Positions 24,836 through 34,717 are shown, counted from the first letter of the stretch. The stretch: DNA of 64,000 bases from Clostridioides difficile (GCA_024919175.1 CP103804.1:372001-436000), one strand, 5' to 3'. Numbers and translations are program-made. The notes: generated by a model from the letters alone, not told the origin.

Positions 24836-27800
24836 TTAATCTTCAATTTTTTCAACTGCTATATTTCTATATTTCTTCATTCCTGTTCCTGCTGGTATTA
24901 GTTTACCTAATATAACATTCTCTTTAAGCCCTATTAGGTGATCTTCTTTACCTTTTATTGCAGCTTCTGTTAATACTCTTGTTGTTTCCTGGAATGAAGC
25001 TGCTGATAGGAATGAATCAGTTGCAAGAGATGCTTTAGTTATACCAAGTAATACTCTTTTAGCAACTGCTGGTCTTAAGTCTTTAGCTATAGCTTCTTCG
25101 TTACATCTATTAAATGTTAATACATCTTCATATCCACCTGGTAATAAATCTGTATCTCCTGGGTCTTCAACTTTAACTTTAGATAGCATTTGTCTTACTA
25201 TAACTTCTATATGCTTATCGTTAACATCAACCCCTTGAAGTCTATAAACTCTTTGAACTTCTTTAACTATATATTCTTGAACGCCTTTAACACCTTTTAC
25301 TCTTACTATATCATGAGGATTTATAAATCCTTGTGTTAAAGGATCTCCAGCTTCTAACATTTGTCCTTGCTTAACTTTTAATCTAGAACCATATGGTATC
25401 ACATATGTTTGAGTTTCGCCTTCTTCTGGTATTACATTTACTTCTTTTCTCTTTCCAGTTTCATCTATTTCAACTCTACCAGATATTTCAGTTATTACAG
25501 CTAAGCCTTTTGGCTTTCTAGCTTCGAATAATTCTTCAACCCTAGGAAGACCTTGAGTTATATCGGCTCCTGCAACCCCTCCAGTATGGAATGTACGCAT
25601 TGTAAGCTGAGTACCCGGCTCACCTATAGATTGAGCTGCTATTATACCAACTGCTTCACCTATATTAACTTCTTTTCCTGTAGCTAAGTTTCTACCATAG
25701 CACTTAGAACAAACTCCATGATTAGTTTTACAGTTAAGAACTGTTCTTATCCTAATTTTTTCAATTCCTAAATCTACTATAGTTTCTGCTTCATCTTCTT
25801 GTATCATAGCATCAGCTTCAACTATAATTTCACCAGTTTCAGGATTTAATATAGGGTCTATAGTGTATCTTCCTACAATTCTATCATATATCTCTTCTAT
25901 AACTTCATTTCCTTCTTTTATTGCATAAATTTCTGTAGTATCTTCTGTTCCACAATCTATTTCTCTTACAATAACATCTTGACTTACATCAACAAGTCTT
26001 CTTGTTAAGTATCCAGATTCAGCTGTACGTATAGCTGTATCGGCAAGACCTTTTCTGGCACCATGTGAAGATGTAAAGTATTCAAGTACTGATAAACCTT
26101 CACGGAAATTAGATTTAACTGGTATCTCAACTGTTTTACCAGATGCATTGGCCATAAGACCACGCATACCTGCTAGCTGTCTAATTTGGTTTTTAGAACC
26201 TCTGGCTCCTGAATGTGCCATTATATATATATTGTTTAATCTATCTAGTCCACCCATAAGAGCATCAGTAACCTTATCAGTTGTTTCTGTCCATGTCTCT
26301 ATAACTTTTTCATATCTTTCTTCATTAGATATTAAACCTCTTCTGTATGCTTTTTCATATTTATCAACTTTTGCTTCTGCCTCAGATATAAATACTTTCT
26401 TTTCTTCTGGAACACTCATATCAGCAACAGCAACTGTTATACCACCTAATGTAGAATATTTAAATCCTAGAGATTTTATATAATCTAGTAATTCAGCTGT
26501 TTCTGTATTTCCATGTTTTCTAAAGCACTTATCTATTATTTTACCAAGAGATTTTTTATCTGCTAAGAAGTCAACTTCAAGAGCAAATGGGTTTTCATTT
26601 CTGTCTACAAATCCTAAATCTTGAGGTATACTTTCATTAAATATAAATCTACCAACTGTACTTTTAACTAATGAACTTCTTCCATCTTCAAGAGTTACCT
26701 TTAGTTTTACTAACGCATGTAGGTGAACTGATTTATTGTAATAAGCAAGTAATAGCTCATTAAAGTCTTTAAATACCATTCCTGTTCCTTTAGCATCATC
26801 TTGTGCTTCTATTGTTAGATAATAACAACCTAAAACCATATCCTGAGATGGAGTAGTTATAGGAGAACCATCTTTAGGAGCAAGAATGTTGTTTACAGAA
26901 AGCATTAAGAATCTTGCCTCTGCTTGTGCTTCTACTGATAAAGGTACATGGACCGCCATTTGGTCACCATCGAAGTCTGCATTGTAAGCTGTACATACAA
27001 GAGGATGTAGCTTTATAGCTTTACCTTCAACCAAGATAGGTTCAAATGCTTGTATACCTAATCTATGTAGAGTCGGCGCACGGTTAAGAAGAACTGGATG
27101 GCTTTTTATAACATCTTCTAAAACATCCCAAACTTCTGGCTTAACTTTTTCTACTATAGATTTTGCACTTTTTATATTATGTGCATATCCTTCTTTAACT
27201 AGTTTATCCATAACAAATGGCTTGAATAGTTCTAATGCCATTTTCTTTGGAAGACCACATTGATAGAATTTAAGTTCTGGTCCAACAACTATAACAGAAC
27301 GTCCTGAGTAGTCAACACGCTTACCAAGTAAGTTTTGACGGAAACGACCTTGTTTACCTTTTAACATATCTGATAAAGACTTAAGTGGTCTATTTCCAGG
27401 TCCTGTTACAGGTCTACCTCTTCTACCATTATCTATTAATGCATCAACTGCTTCCTGAAGCATTCTTTTTTCATTTCTTACAATTATATCTGGAGCTCCA
27501 AGCTCTAGTAATCTCTTAAGTCTATTATTTCTGTTTATAACTCTTCTATATAAATCATTTAAGTCTGAAGTTGCAAATCTTCCACCATCAAGTTGTACCA
27601 TTGGTCTTAAATCTGGTGGTATTACTGGTATTGCATCTAAAATCATCCATTCTGGTTTATTCCCAGATTTTTTAAATGCCTCTACAACTTCTAATCTTCT
27701 TATTGTTCTAACTTTCTTTTGTCCTGTACTGTCTTTTAATTCCGCTCTTAGGTCTTTGCTTTGTTGCTCTAAATCTATGTTTTGTAACAATATCTTTACA

Positions 27801-28321
27801 GCTTCAGCACCCATACCTACAGTAAAAGTATATCCGTATTTTTCAAGAGCAGTTCTATACTCTTTTTCTGTCAATAACTGCTTCTCATTTAATCCAGTTT
27901 CTCCTGGGTCAACTACTACATATGAAGCAAAGTATAGTATTTTTTCTAATGATCTTGGTGACATATCAAGTAAAAGTCCCATTCTACTTGGTATACCTTT
28001 AAAGTACCAGATGTGAGACATAGGAGCTGCTAGCTCTATATGTCCCATTCTTTCTCTTCTTACTTTTGATTTAGTTACTTCTACTCCACATCTATCACAA
28101 ACTACACCTTTGTATCTAACTCTTCTATATTTACCACAATGACACTCCCAGTCTTTTTGTGGTCCAAATATTCTTTCACAGAAAAGACCATCTTTTTCTG
28201 GTTTTAAAGTACGGTAATTTATAGTTTCTGGCTTTTTAACTTCTCCTCTAGACCATTGTCTTATTTTTTCTGGAGAAGCCAATGCTATTTTTATCGACTC
28301 GAAATTGTTTAATTCAAACAA
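24836..28321 (-). CDS. rpoC: DNA-directed RNA polymerase subunit beta'
   Basis: Beta' carries the catalytic magnesium site and clamp. The 1161-residue protein begins MFELNNFESIKIALASPEKI. It has the N-terminal zinc ribbon (CHCGKYRRVRYKGVVCDRCG), the catalytic NADFDGDQMAVHVPLS, the trigger-loop region and the second zinc site (CKTNHGVCSKCYGRNLATG). It follows rpoB by 41 bases with GGGAGAG as ribosome-binding site. No truncation or frameshift was seen. Confidence 0.98.
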   Translation of the reverse strand: MFELNNFESIKIALASPEKIRQWSRGEVKKPETINYRTLKPEKDGLFCERIFGPQKDWECHCGKYRRVRYKGVVCDRCGVEVTKSKVRRERMGHIELAAPMSHIWYFKGIPSRMGLLLDMSPRSLEKILYFASYVVVDPGETGLNEKQLLTEKEYRTALEKYGYTFTVGMGAEAVKILLQNIDLEQQSKDLRAELKDSTGQKKVRTIRRLEVVEAFKKSGNKPEWMILDAIPVIPPDLRPMVQLDGGRFATSDLNDLYRRVINRNNRLKRLLELGAPDIIVRNEKRMLQEAVDALIDNGRRGRPVTGPGNRPLKSLSDMLKGKQGRFRQNLLGKRVDYSGRSVIVVGPELKFYQCGLPKKMALELFKPFVMDKLVKEGYAHNIKSAKSIVEKVKPEVWDVLEDVIKSHPVLLNRAPTLHRLGIQAFEPILVEGKAIKLHPLVCTAYNADFDGDQMAVHVPLSVEAQAEARFLMLSVNNILAPKDGSPITTPSQDMVLGCYYLTIEAQDDAKGTGMVFKDFNELLLAYYNKSVHLHALVKLKVTLEDGRSSLVKSTVGRFIFNESIPQDLGFVDRNENPFALEVDFLADKKSLGKIIDKCFRKHGNTETAELLDYIKSLGFKYSTLGGITVAVADMSVPEEKKVFISEAEAKVDKYEKAYRRGLISNEERYEKVIETWTETTDKVTDALMGGLDRLNNIYIMAHSGARGSKNQIRQLAGMRGLMANASGKTVEIPVKSNFREGLSVLEYFTSSHGARKGLADTAIRTAESGYLTRRLVDVSQDVIVREIDCGTEDTTEIYAIKEGNEVIEEIYDRIVGRYTIDPILNPETGEIIVEADAMIQEDEAETIVDLGIEKIRIRTVLNCKTNHGVCSKCYGRNLATGKEVNIGEAVGIIAAQSIGEPGTQLTMRTFHTGGVAGADITQGLPRVEELFEARKPKGLAVITEISGRVEIDETGKRKEVNVIPEEGETQTYVIPYGSRLKVKQGQMLEAGDPLTQGFINPHDIVRVKGVKGVQEYIVKEVQRVYRLQGVDVNDKHIEVIVRQMLSKVKVEDPGDTDLLPGGYEDVLTFNRCNEEAIAKDLRPAVAKRVLLGITKASLATDSFLSAASFQETTRVLTEAAIKGKEDHLIGLKENVILGKLIPAGTGMKKYRNIAVEKIED

Positions 28322-28362
28322 GGAGTTCTCTCCCTTCTATTTGAGATTTACATTAATTAAAT

Positions 28363-31300
28363 TTACATATCAAAGTCATCACCATCAAAGTCTATTTCTT
28401 CTTCAAATAAATCTTCTTCAGCGAATTCTTCTAAATTCTCTATATCCTCATCTTCTACGTTTTCCGTAAAATCATCTTCAATTTCTTCTATTATATTACT
28501 TTCTTCAACTTCTCCCATGTTATTTACAACATCTAGTTCAAATTCACCTATTGTGTCATCTTCATCTACAGATTCTCTTACTTCTATTTCTTGATCTTCA
28601 TCTGTTAATACTTTTACATCTAAGCATAAACTTTGAAGTTCTTTTATAAGAACCTTAAATGATTCTGGGATTCCTGGCTCAGGTATGTTTTCACCTTTAA
28701 CTATAGCTTCGTAAGTTCTAACACGACCTACAACATCATCAGACTTGACAGTAAGTATTTCTTGAAGTATATGAGCAGCTCCATATGCTTCTAGAGCCCA
28801 AACCTCCATCTCTCCAAATCTTTGTCCACCAAATTGTGCTTTACCACCTAGTGGCTGTTGAGTAACTAATGAGTATGGTCCAGTACTTCTTGCATGTAGT
28901 TTTTCATCAACTAAGTGATGTAGTTTTAAGTAGTACATATATCCAACAGTTATTCTATTATCAAAAGTTTCACCTGTTCTACCATCATATAAAGTTAATT
29001 TACCATCTCTAGGATATCCAGCTTCTTCAAGGGCATCCATTATATCATACTCATTGGCACCATCAAATACTGATGTTGCAACATACCATCCTAACGTCTT
29101 AGCAGCAAGTCCTAAATGAACCTCTAAAACCTGACCGATGTTCATACGTGATGGTATACCTTGTGGGTTAAGTATTATATCTAGCGGAGTTCCATTTTCC
29201 ATAAATGGCATATCTTCTTCTGGTAATATTCTTGAGATAACCCCTTTATTACCATGACGACCAGCCATTTTATCTCCAACTTTTATTTTTCTCTTTTTAG
29301 CTATATAACATCTTACTAATTCATTTACTCCTGGAGATAAATCATCTCCATTTTCTCTAGTAAATACTTTTACATCAACTATTATACCAGATTCACCATG
29401 AGGTACTTTAAGTGAAGTATCTCTAACTTCTCTAGCCTTTTCACCAAATATTGCACGAAGTAATCTTTCCTCAGCTGTAAGTTCAGTTTCTCCTTTTGGA
29501 GTTACTTTACCAACTAATATATCTCCTGAATCTACTTCTGCACCTATTCTTATTATACCTCTGTCATCTAAGTTCTTAATTGCACTATCTCCAACATTAG
29601 GTATATCTCTAGTTATTTCCTCTGGTCCTAGTTTTGTATCTCTAGCTTCACATTCATATTCTTCTATATGAATTGTTGATAGTCTATCTTCTTTAACTAA
29701 TCTTTCATTTATTAATATGGCATCTTCGTAGTTATAACCTTCCCAAGTCATGAATGCTATAAGACAGTTTCTTCCAAGTGCTACTTCTCCTAAGTCAGTT
29801 GCTGGACCATCTGCTATAACATCTCCTTGCATTATTTGCTCACCTTTAGTTATTATAGGTGTTTGATTTATACAAGTACCTGAGTTTGAACGTTTAAATT
29901 TAAGTAGATTATATCTATCTCTATTTCCATCTTCTCTTTTTATAATTATCTCATCTGCTGTTACTCTTTCTGCTATACCAGAATTTCTAGCAACAACAAC
30001 TGCTCCAGAGTCTTTTGCAGCTCTATATTCTATACCAGTTCCTATAATTGGTGCTTCTCTTCTAACTAGAGGCACTGCCTGACGTTGCATGTTCGCTCCC
30101 ATAAGGGCACGGTTGGCGTCATCATTTTCTAAGAAAGGTATCATAGCAGTGGCAACAGATACCACCTGCTTAGGAGATATATCCATATAGTCTACTCTGC
30201 TTTCAGGAACCATTTCAACAGCACCATTTACAGTTCTACAAACAACTCTATGGTTTACGAATTTACCATCGTCTGTTAATGGCTCATTTGCCTGAGCTCT
30301 TACGAATAAATCTTCTTCGTCAGCAGTTAAATAATGTATCTCATCAGTAACTGTTGATGTTGCTTTATCAAATTTTCTATATGGTGATTCTATAAATCCA
30401 AATTCATTTATTTTTGCATAAGTTCCAAGAGAGTTTATAAGACCGATGTTTGGTCCTTCTGGAGTCTCTATCGGACACATTCTACCGTAGTGTGAATGGT
30501 GAACGTCACGCACTTCGAATCCAGCTCTTTCTCTTGAAAGACCTCCAGGTCCAAGAGCTGATAGTCTTCTCTTATGTGTTAACTCAGATAAAGGATTTGT
30601 TTGGTCCATGAACTGAGATAACTGAGAACTACCGAAGAATTCTTTTATTGCAGCTGAAACTGGTCTTATGTTAACTAACGCTTGAGGCGTTATAGCTTCC
30701 ATATCTTGAACTGTCATTCTTTCTTTTATGACTCTTTCCATTCTTGAAAGACCAATTCTAACTTGGTTTTGTAATAATTCTCCTACAGATCTTATTCTTC
30801 TATTTCCTAAATGGTCTATATCATCAATATTTCCTATATTATAGAATATATTAAACTCATAACTTATTGAAGCTATTATATCGTCTAATAATATATGTTT
30901 TGGTATAAGTTCTTTAATTCTTGATTTTATAGCTTCTTTTATTTCTTCTTCATCACTATATCCATCTAAAATTTCTTTTAATGTTGGATAATGCACTTTT
31001 TCTTTTATGTTTAAATCATCTATGTCAAAATCAATATGAGACTTAATGTCTACAAAATTATTTCCTATAACTCTAACTTTCTTATCATCATCCATTAATA
31101 GATTTACTACATTTATACCTGCATTTTGTATGTCTTTAGCTAACTCATAGCTTATTTTTTCTCCAGCTTTTACAAATACTTCTCCTGTTTCAGGGTTTAT
31201 TATGTCTTCTGCTGAAATTCTATTCATAATTCTATAGCATAAAGCAAGTTTTTTATTAAATTTGTATCTACCAACTTTTGCTAAATCATATCTCTTTGGA

Positions 31301-32079
31301 TCAAAGAATAGAGCATTTAACAAAGATGATGCACTTTCTACAGTAGGAGGTTCACCTGGTCTTAATTTTTTATATATCTCAACAAGACCTTCCTCTACTG
31401 TCTTAGTATTATCTTTTTCTAATGTAGCAGATAATCTTTCGTCTTCTCCTAAAAGGTCAATTATTTCTGCATCTGTCCCTATTCCTAAAGCTCTAAGTAA
31501 AACTGTAACTGGTTGTTTTCTTGTTCTATCAACTCTTACAGATATTACATCGTTAGAATCTGTTTCATATTCTAACCATGCTCCTCTATTAGGAATTACA
31601 GTAGATGAAATTAATCTCTTACCTGTTTTGTCTCTCTCTTCCGCATAGTAAACACCAGGAGATCTAACTAATTGACTTACGATAACTCTTTCTGCCCCAT
31701 TTATAACGAAAGTTCCTCTTTCTGTCATTAAAGGGAAGTCACCCATAAATACTTCTTGCTCTTTTATTTCACCTGTTTCTTTATTTATAAGTCTTACCTT
31801 AACTTTTAGAGGTGCACAATATGTAGCATCTCTCTCTTTACACTCTTCTATATCGTACTTTGGTTTATCATCTAAAGAATAGTCAACAAATTCCAATATA
31901 AGATTACCAGTATAATCTTCTATTGGTGAAATATCATCAAACACTTCTTTTAAACCTTCTTTTAAAAACCACTCATAGGAATCTACTTGAATTTCTATAA
32001 GATTTGGCACATCAGCTATTTCCTTAATTTTAGAAAAGCTCATTCTAGTTCTTTTACCTATCGTGACAGGATGTGGCAT
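28363..32079 (-). CDS. rpoB: DNA-directed RNA polymerase subunit beta
   Basis: Catalytic beta subunit, 1238 residues. It starts MPHPVTIGKRTRMSFSKIKE. The rifampicin-site region has SSQLSQFMDQTNPLSELTHK and RRLSALGPGGLSRERAGF, the sensitive-type residues at the usual resistance positions. The C-terminus beyond KELQSLCLDVKVL carries about 70 strongly acidic residues (1167-1238), ending EEEIDFDGDDFDM. It has its own promoter at 32140-32168, uncoupled from rplJL by a dehydrogenase gene and a terminator. Confidence 0.98.
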   Translation of the reverse strand: MPHPVTIGKRTRMSFSKIKEIADVPNLIEIQVDSYEWFLKEGLKEVFDDISPIEDYTGNLILEFVDYSLDDKPKYDIEECKERDATYCAPLKVKVRLINKETGEIKEQEVFMGDFPLMTERGTFVINGAERVIVSQLVRSPGVYYAEERDKTGKRLISSTVIPNRGAWLEYETDSNDVISVRVDRTRKQPVTVLLRALGIGTDAEIIDLLGEDERLSATLEKDNTKTVEEGLVEIYKKLRPGEPPTVESASSLLNALFFDPKRYDLAKVGRYKFNKKLALCYRIMNRISAEDIINPETGEVFVKAGEKISYELAKDIQNAGINVVNLLMDDDKKVRVIGNNFVDIKSHIDFDIDDLNIKEKVHYPTLKEILDGYSDEEEIKEAIKSRIKELIPKHILLDDIIASISYEFNIFYNIGNIDDIDHLGNRRIRSVGELLQNQVRIGLSRMERVIKERMTVQDMEAITPQALVNIRPVSAAIKEFFGSSQLSQFMDQTNPLSELTHKRRLSALGPGGLSRERAGFEVRDVHHSHYGRMCPIETPEGPNIGLINSLGTYAKINEFGFIESPYRKFDKATSTVTDEIHYLTADEEDLFVRAQANEPLTDDGKFVNHRVVCRTVNGAVEMVPESRVDYMDISPKQVVSVATAMIPFLENDDANRALMGANMQRQAVPLVRREAPIIGTGIEYRAAKDSGAVVVARNSGIAERVTADEIIIKREDGNRDRYNLLKFKRSNSGTCINQTPIITKGEQIMQGDVIADGPATDLGEVALGRNCLIAFMTWEGYNYEDAILINERLVKEDRLSTIHIEEYECEARDTKLGPEEITRDIPNVGDSAIKNLDDRGIIRIGAEVDSGDILVGKVTPKGETELTAEERLLRAIFGEKAREVRDTSLKVPHGESGIIVDVKVFTRENGDDLSPGVNELVRCYIAKKRKIKVGDKMAGRHGNKGVISRILPEEDMPFMENGTPLDIILNPQGIPSRMNIGQVLEVHLGLAAKTLGWYVATSVFDGANEYDIMDALEEAGYPRDGKLTLYDGRTGETFDNRITVGYMYYLKLHHLVDEKLHARSTGPYSLVTQQPLGGKAQFGGQRFGEMEVWALEAYGAAHILQEILTVKSDDVVGRVRTYEAIVKGENIPEPGIPESFKVLIKELQSLCLDVKVLTDEDQEIEVRESVDEDDTIGEFELDVVNNMGEVEESNIIEEIEDDFTENVEDEDIENLEEFAEEDLFEEEIDFDGDDFDM

Positions 32080-32139
32080 TCACTTTTCACCTCTCAATAA
32101 TTAAAAATAAAACAATAGTTCATTCTAACGCATCTAATA

Positions 32140-32168
32140 ATTTTAGCATAATGTCAAGTATTTTTCAA
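32140..32168 (-). promoter_or_regulatory. Sigma-A promoter of rpoB-rpoC
   Basis: Minus-strand TTGAAA (32163-32168), 17 bases, TAAAAT (32140-32145) preceded by TGC, an extended -10. A TTGACA also lies in the spacer at an unusable distance. The predicted start near 32133 gives a leader of about 55 bases. Confidence 0.8.
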
Positions 32169-32540
32169 TATATTTTTTATCTTATATGTAAACTATGCAT
32201 TATTTTTGATTTTTTGTAAATTATTTTAAGCATATATTATGTATTATGTACAATTCTTCAATATAAAATCCATTTTTTTCATTTATCGGTGTAATTTTCT
32301 ATAAAAAGTTACATTCCAATACTATACCCTTATTTAATTATAATTACATAAATAAGTACTAGTAAATAACTACATTTATACAAAACCTATTAAATATACA
32401 AAATAAAGACCATAAATGAATTTAATCTGGAGTTTTAAATCTTAAACTATTTCCATCATAAATTACATCTACAGTCTTTATAAAAATAGAATTTCTATTA
32501 TAATTAAGTTTTTTATCTTTACTATATATTACTAATGTAA
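32169..32540. other. AT-rich gap between the SDR gene and the rpoB promoter
   Basis: About 370 bases with no recognised gene. The 3' flank of the dehydrogenase gene holds a short AATAGAAATTCTATT stem with U-run (about 32480-32500), at best a weak terminator. An open frame of about 43 codons without a start codon (32425-32540, minus strand; contains FIKTVDVIYDGNSLRF) could be a gene remnant or chance. No repeat or second promoter was recognised. Confidence 0.5.
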
Positions 32541-33329
32541 TTATCCTAATATATTATCTGCAAATTGTGGTGTAGGTAAACCAAACCCTCCGGCTACTTC
32601 AAGTAAGTCTCCTGTTATAAATGCTGAGTCATCACTAGCATAGAATAAAACAGCTTTTGCTATGTCTTCTGGTTTCCCTATACGATTTAAAGGAACATGC
32701 TTTAGAAACTCCTTTATAAATTCTGGAGACATATTATCTAAAGCAGCTTTAGTTGCAATAAGACCTGGAAGTACAGCATTACATCTAACATTATCTTTTG
32801 CATATTGTGTTGCTATATTTTGAGTTAATGAGTTAATTGCTGATTTTGATACACAGTAAGCGATTCTAGATAGGTCAGGTAATACTGAACCTATACTAGA
32901 TATATTTATTATACTTCCCTTGCCATTCTTTATCATATGAGGAATAGCGGCTTTACATGGTAAATATACACTTTTTAAATTAGTATTTACTGTATCAAAG
33001 AAATTGTCTGTATCTCCAGTTAAAAGGTCTTTATCAAGAGAAGGATTTGTCGAACCAAAATTATTTACAAGTATATCTATCTTACCTTCTTTTTTAACTA
33101 CATCTTCTATCATTGAAGTAAATGTTTCTTCTTCGCGGGCATTGAAATAAACAAACTTAGCACAACCACCTTCTGCACTTATTCTATCTATAACTTCATT
33201 AGCCAATTCTTCTGAACGAGCTGCTAAATATACAACTGCTCCATTTTGTGCCAATATTTCAGCTGATGCTAATCCAATACCTTTAGTTGCTGCAGTAACC
33301 ACTGCAATTTTACCTTGTAATTTTTCCAT
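32541..33329 (-). CDS. SDR-family oxidoreductase
   Basis: Classical short-chain dehydrogenase/reductase, 262 residues. The NAD(P)-binding glycine motif is AATKGIGLASAEIL (about 12-25), followed by NNFGSTN (about 89), the catalytic Ser in NISSIGSVLP and YCVSKSAINSL (Tyr-x3-Lys). The C-terminal ITGDLLEVAGG is typical. The closest general class is 3-oxoacyl-ACP reductase-like or sugar/alcohol dehydrogenase; the substrate cannot be told. It has an AAGGAGGAG ribosome-binding site. It stands alone between the rplL terminator and the rpoB promoter, an unexpected metabolic gene in a core cluster. Confidence 0.9.
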   Translation of the reverse strand: MEKLQGKIAVVTAATKGIGLASAEILAQNGAVVYLAARSEELANEVIDRISAEGGCAKFVYFNAREEETFTSMIEDVVKKEGKIDILVNNFGSTNPSLDKDLLTGDTDNFFDTVNTNLKSVYLPCKAAIPHMIKNGKGSIINISSIGSVLPDLSRIAYCVSKSAINSLTQNIATQYAKDNVRCNAVLPGLIATKAALDNMSPEFIKEFLKHVPLNRIGKPEDIAKAVLFYASDDSAFITGDLLEVAGGFGLPTPQFADNILG

Positions 33330-33706
33330 TATTAACTCCTCCTTAAATGCGTTTCTTGAAATCTACATATTTCGATTTTTAGAAGTATTCTACTTATTTT
33401 AAATTTGTATTTGTTAATTAATTATTTATTACATTTTATTTTTAAAGTAATTTTGTAATTTTTTAGAATAATATGTAATTTTATACAATTTTCTTTTTAT
33501 TATATCACCTTATATATGCACATTACAATAATTGTTTATATTTTAATTTAGCAACTGTGTTTGAGATAATAAAAAATATCTTCTCTAATAGTATTAAATT
33601 AAAATATCATTACACACTATATGATACCCTTAATTTAATACTATTATATAAATTTTTTTTATTTTATAAAAATATTTTCTTCACAATTTTTTATAAATAA
33701 AAAAAA
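33330..33706. other. AT-rich intergenic region with no gene
   Basis: Between the SDR gene and the rplL terminator. It holds the long inverted repeat at 33586-33646, the SDR ribosome-binding site (33335-33345) and otherwise very AT-rich sequence. A promoter for the SDR gene is expected here, but no clear -35/-10 pair was recognised. Confidence 0.6.
33586..33646. repeat. Long inverted repeat (17-base perfect arms)
   Basis: Arms 33586-33602 (TAATAGTATTAAATTAA) and 33630-33646 are perfect reverse complements. Inside them a second pair TATCAT (33605-33610) and ATGATA (33621-33626) continues the stem around a ten-base loop. This makes a 23-pair hairpin with one small internal loop. It lies between rplL and the SDR gene, away from the rplL terminator. 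Confidence 0.8.
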
Positions 33707-33724
33707 GATACCCAAATGGGTATC
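33699..33724 (-). terminator. Intrinsic terminator after rplL
   Basis: GATACCC-AAAT-GGGTATC stem (33707-33724) followed on the minus strand by eight U, 13 bases past the rplL stop. The opposite strand also has a U-run, so it could work both ways. It separates rplJL from the SDR gene and rpoBC. Confidence 0.9.
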
Positions 33725-33736
33725 TTTTTAAAGAAA

Positions 33737-34102
33737 CTACTTAACTTCTACTTTAGCTCCAGCAGCTTCTAATTTTTCTTTTATTTGATCAGCTTCTTCT
33801 TTAGAAGCTCCTTCTTTAACTGTCTTAGGAGCATTGTCAACTACTTCTTTAGCTTCTTTTAATCCTAATCCTGTTATTTCTCTAACTGCTTTTATAACTC
33901 CAACTTTTGAAGAACCAACCTCAGCTAATACTACATCAAACTCAGTTTTTTCTTCAGCAGCTGGTCCACCAGCAGCTGCACCAGCTACCATTACTGGAGC
34001 TGAAGCTGATACGCCGAATTTTTCTTCAGCAGCTTTAACTAATTCATTTAATTCTAAAACTTTCATATTTTCTATAGCTTCTAATATTTGTTCTATTGTC
34101 AT
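33737..34102 (-). CDS. rplL: 50S ribosomal protein L7/L12
   Basis: L7/L12 is the multicopy stalk protein that recruits translational GTPases. I start it at the ATG at 34102 (MTIEQILEAIENMKVLELNE, 121 residues). A GTG three codons earlier is part of GGAGGTG. The Ala/Gly-rich hinge (about 40-52) and C-terminal domain (VGVIKAVREITGLGLKEAKEVVDNAP) are typical. It is coupled to rplJ and followed by a strong terminator. Confidence 0.98.
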   Translation of the reverse strand: MTIEQILEAIENMKVLELNELVKAAEEKFGVSASAPVMVAGAAAGGPAAEEKTEFDVVLAEVGSSKVGVIKAVREITGLGLKEAKEVVDNAPKTVKEGASKEEADQIKEKLEAAGAKVEVK

Positions 34103-34160
34103 TTTTAGCACCTCCGAATTTTCTTTTCAAATTAATATTTATAATTTTTTAGTTAAGCAA

Positions 34161-34667
34161 TTAAGCTTCTTCTTGACCTTCTGCCTTTTTCGCTATTGCA
34201 TCTATTAAGTATGCAAAGTTTGATATTGGAGCTTTTAAGCTACCAAGTAATTTAGCGATAAGAACTTCTCTTGATGGTATGTTAGCCATTTCAACAATCT
34301 TAGCTTCATCATAGAATACACCTTCTACAACACCCATCTTTAATTTCATCTTTGGATGAGAATCCATGAATCCTTTTAATATTCTAGCTGGAGCAACTGG
34401 ATCATCATATCCAAATGCTATAGCATTAGTACCAACTAATAATTCTTCATTGAATTGCTCTATACCAACTTCTTTAGCTGCTCTTCTAACTAAAGTATTT
34501 TTATATACTTTGTAATCTACACCAGCTTCTCTCATTTGTTTTCTTAACTCAGTTACTTCTTCAACTGTTAATCCTTTGTAATCAACAACAACCGCAGCAG
34601 AAGATTTTTGTAACTTTTCAACTATTTCAGAAACAACTTCTGATTTAATTTCTATAGCTTTTCTCAT
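34161..34667 (-). CDS. rplJ: 50S ribosomal protein L10
   Basis: L10 anchors the L7/L12 stalk to 23S rRNA and represses its own operon by binding a leader that mimics the rRNA site. The 168-residue protein has VVVDYKGLTVEEVTELRKQMREAGVDYKVYKNTL, typical of L10, and a C-terminal L12-binding helix. It has its own promoter inside the end of rplA and a long leader with an attenuator. Confidence 0.97.
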   Translation of the reverse strand: MRKAIEIKSEVVSEIVEKLQKSSAAVVVDYKGLTVEEVTELRKQMREAGVDYKVYKNTLVRRAAKEVGIEQFNEELLVGTNAIAFGYDDPVAPARILKGFMDSHPKMKLKMGVVEGVFYDEAKIVEMANIPSREVLIAKLLGSLKAPISNFAYLIDAIAKKAEGQEEA

Positions 34668-34717
34668 CTAGATGTGCACCTCCTTCACCAAATAGGCTTA
34701 GTATTTACCGCAACATT

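Noticed and set aside
32151..32156. TTGACA close to the rpoB -10 box as the -35 element
   Set aside because: Spacing to TAAAAT is only six bases; the TTGAAA eleven bases upstream of it gives the correct 17-base spacing.
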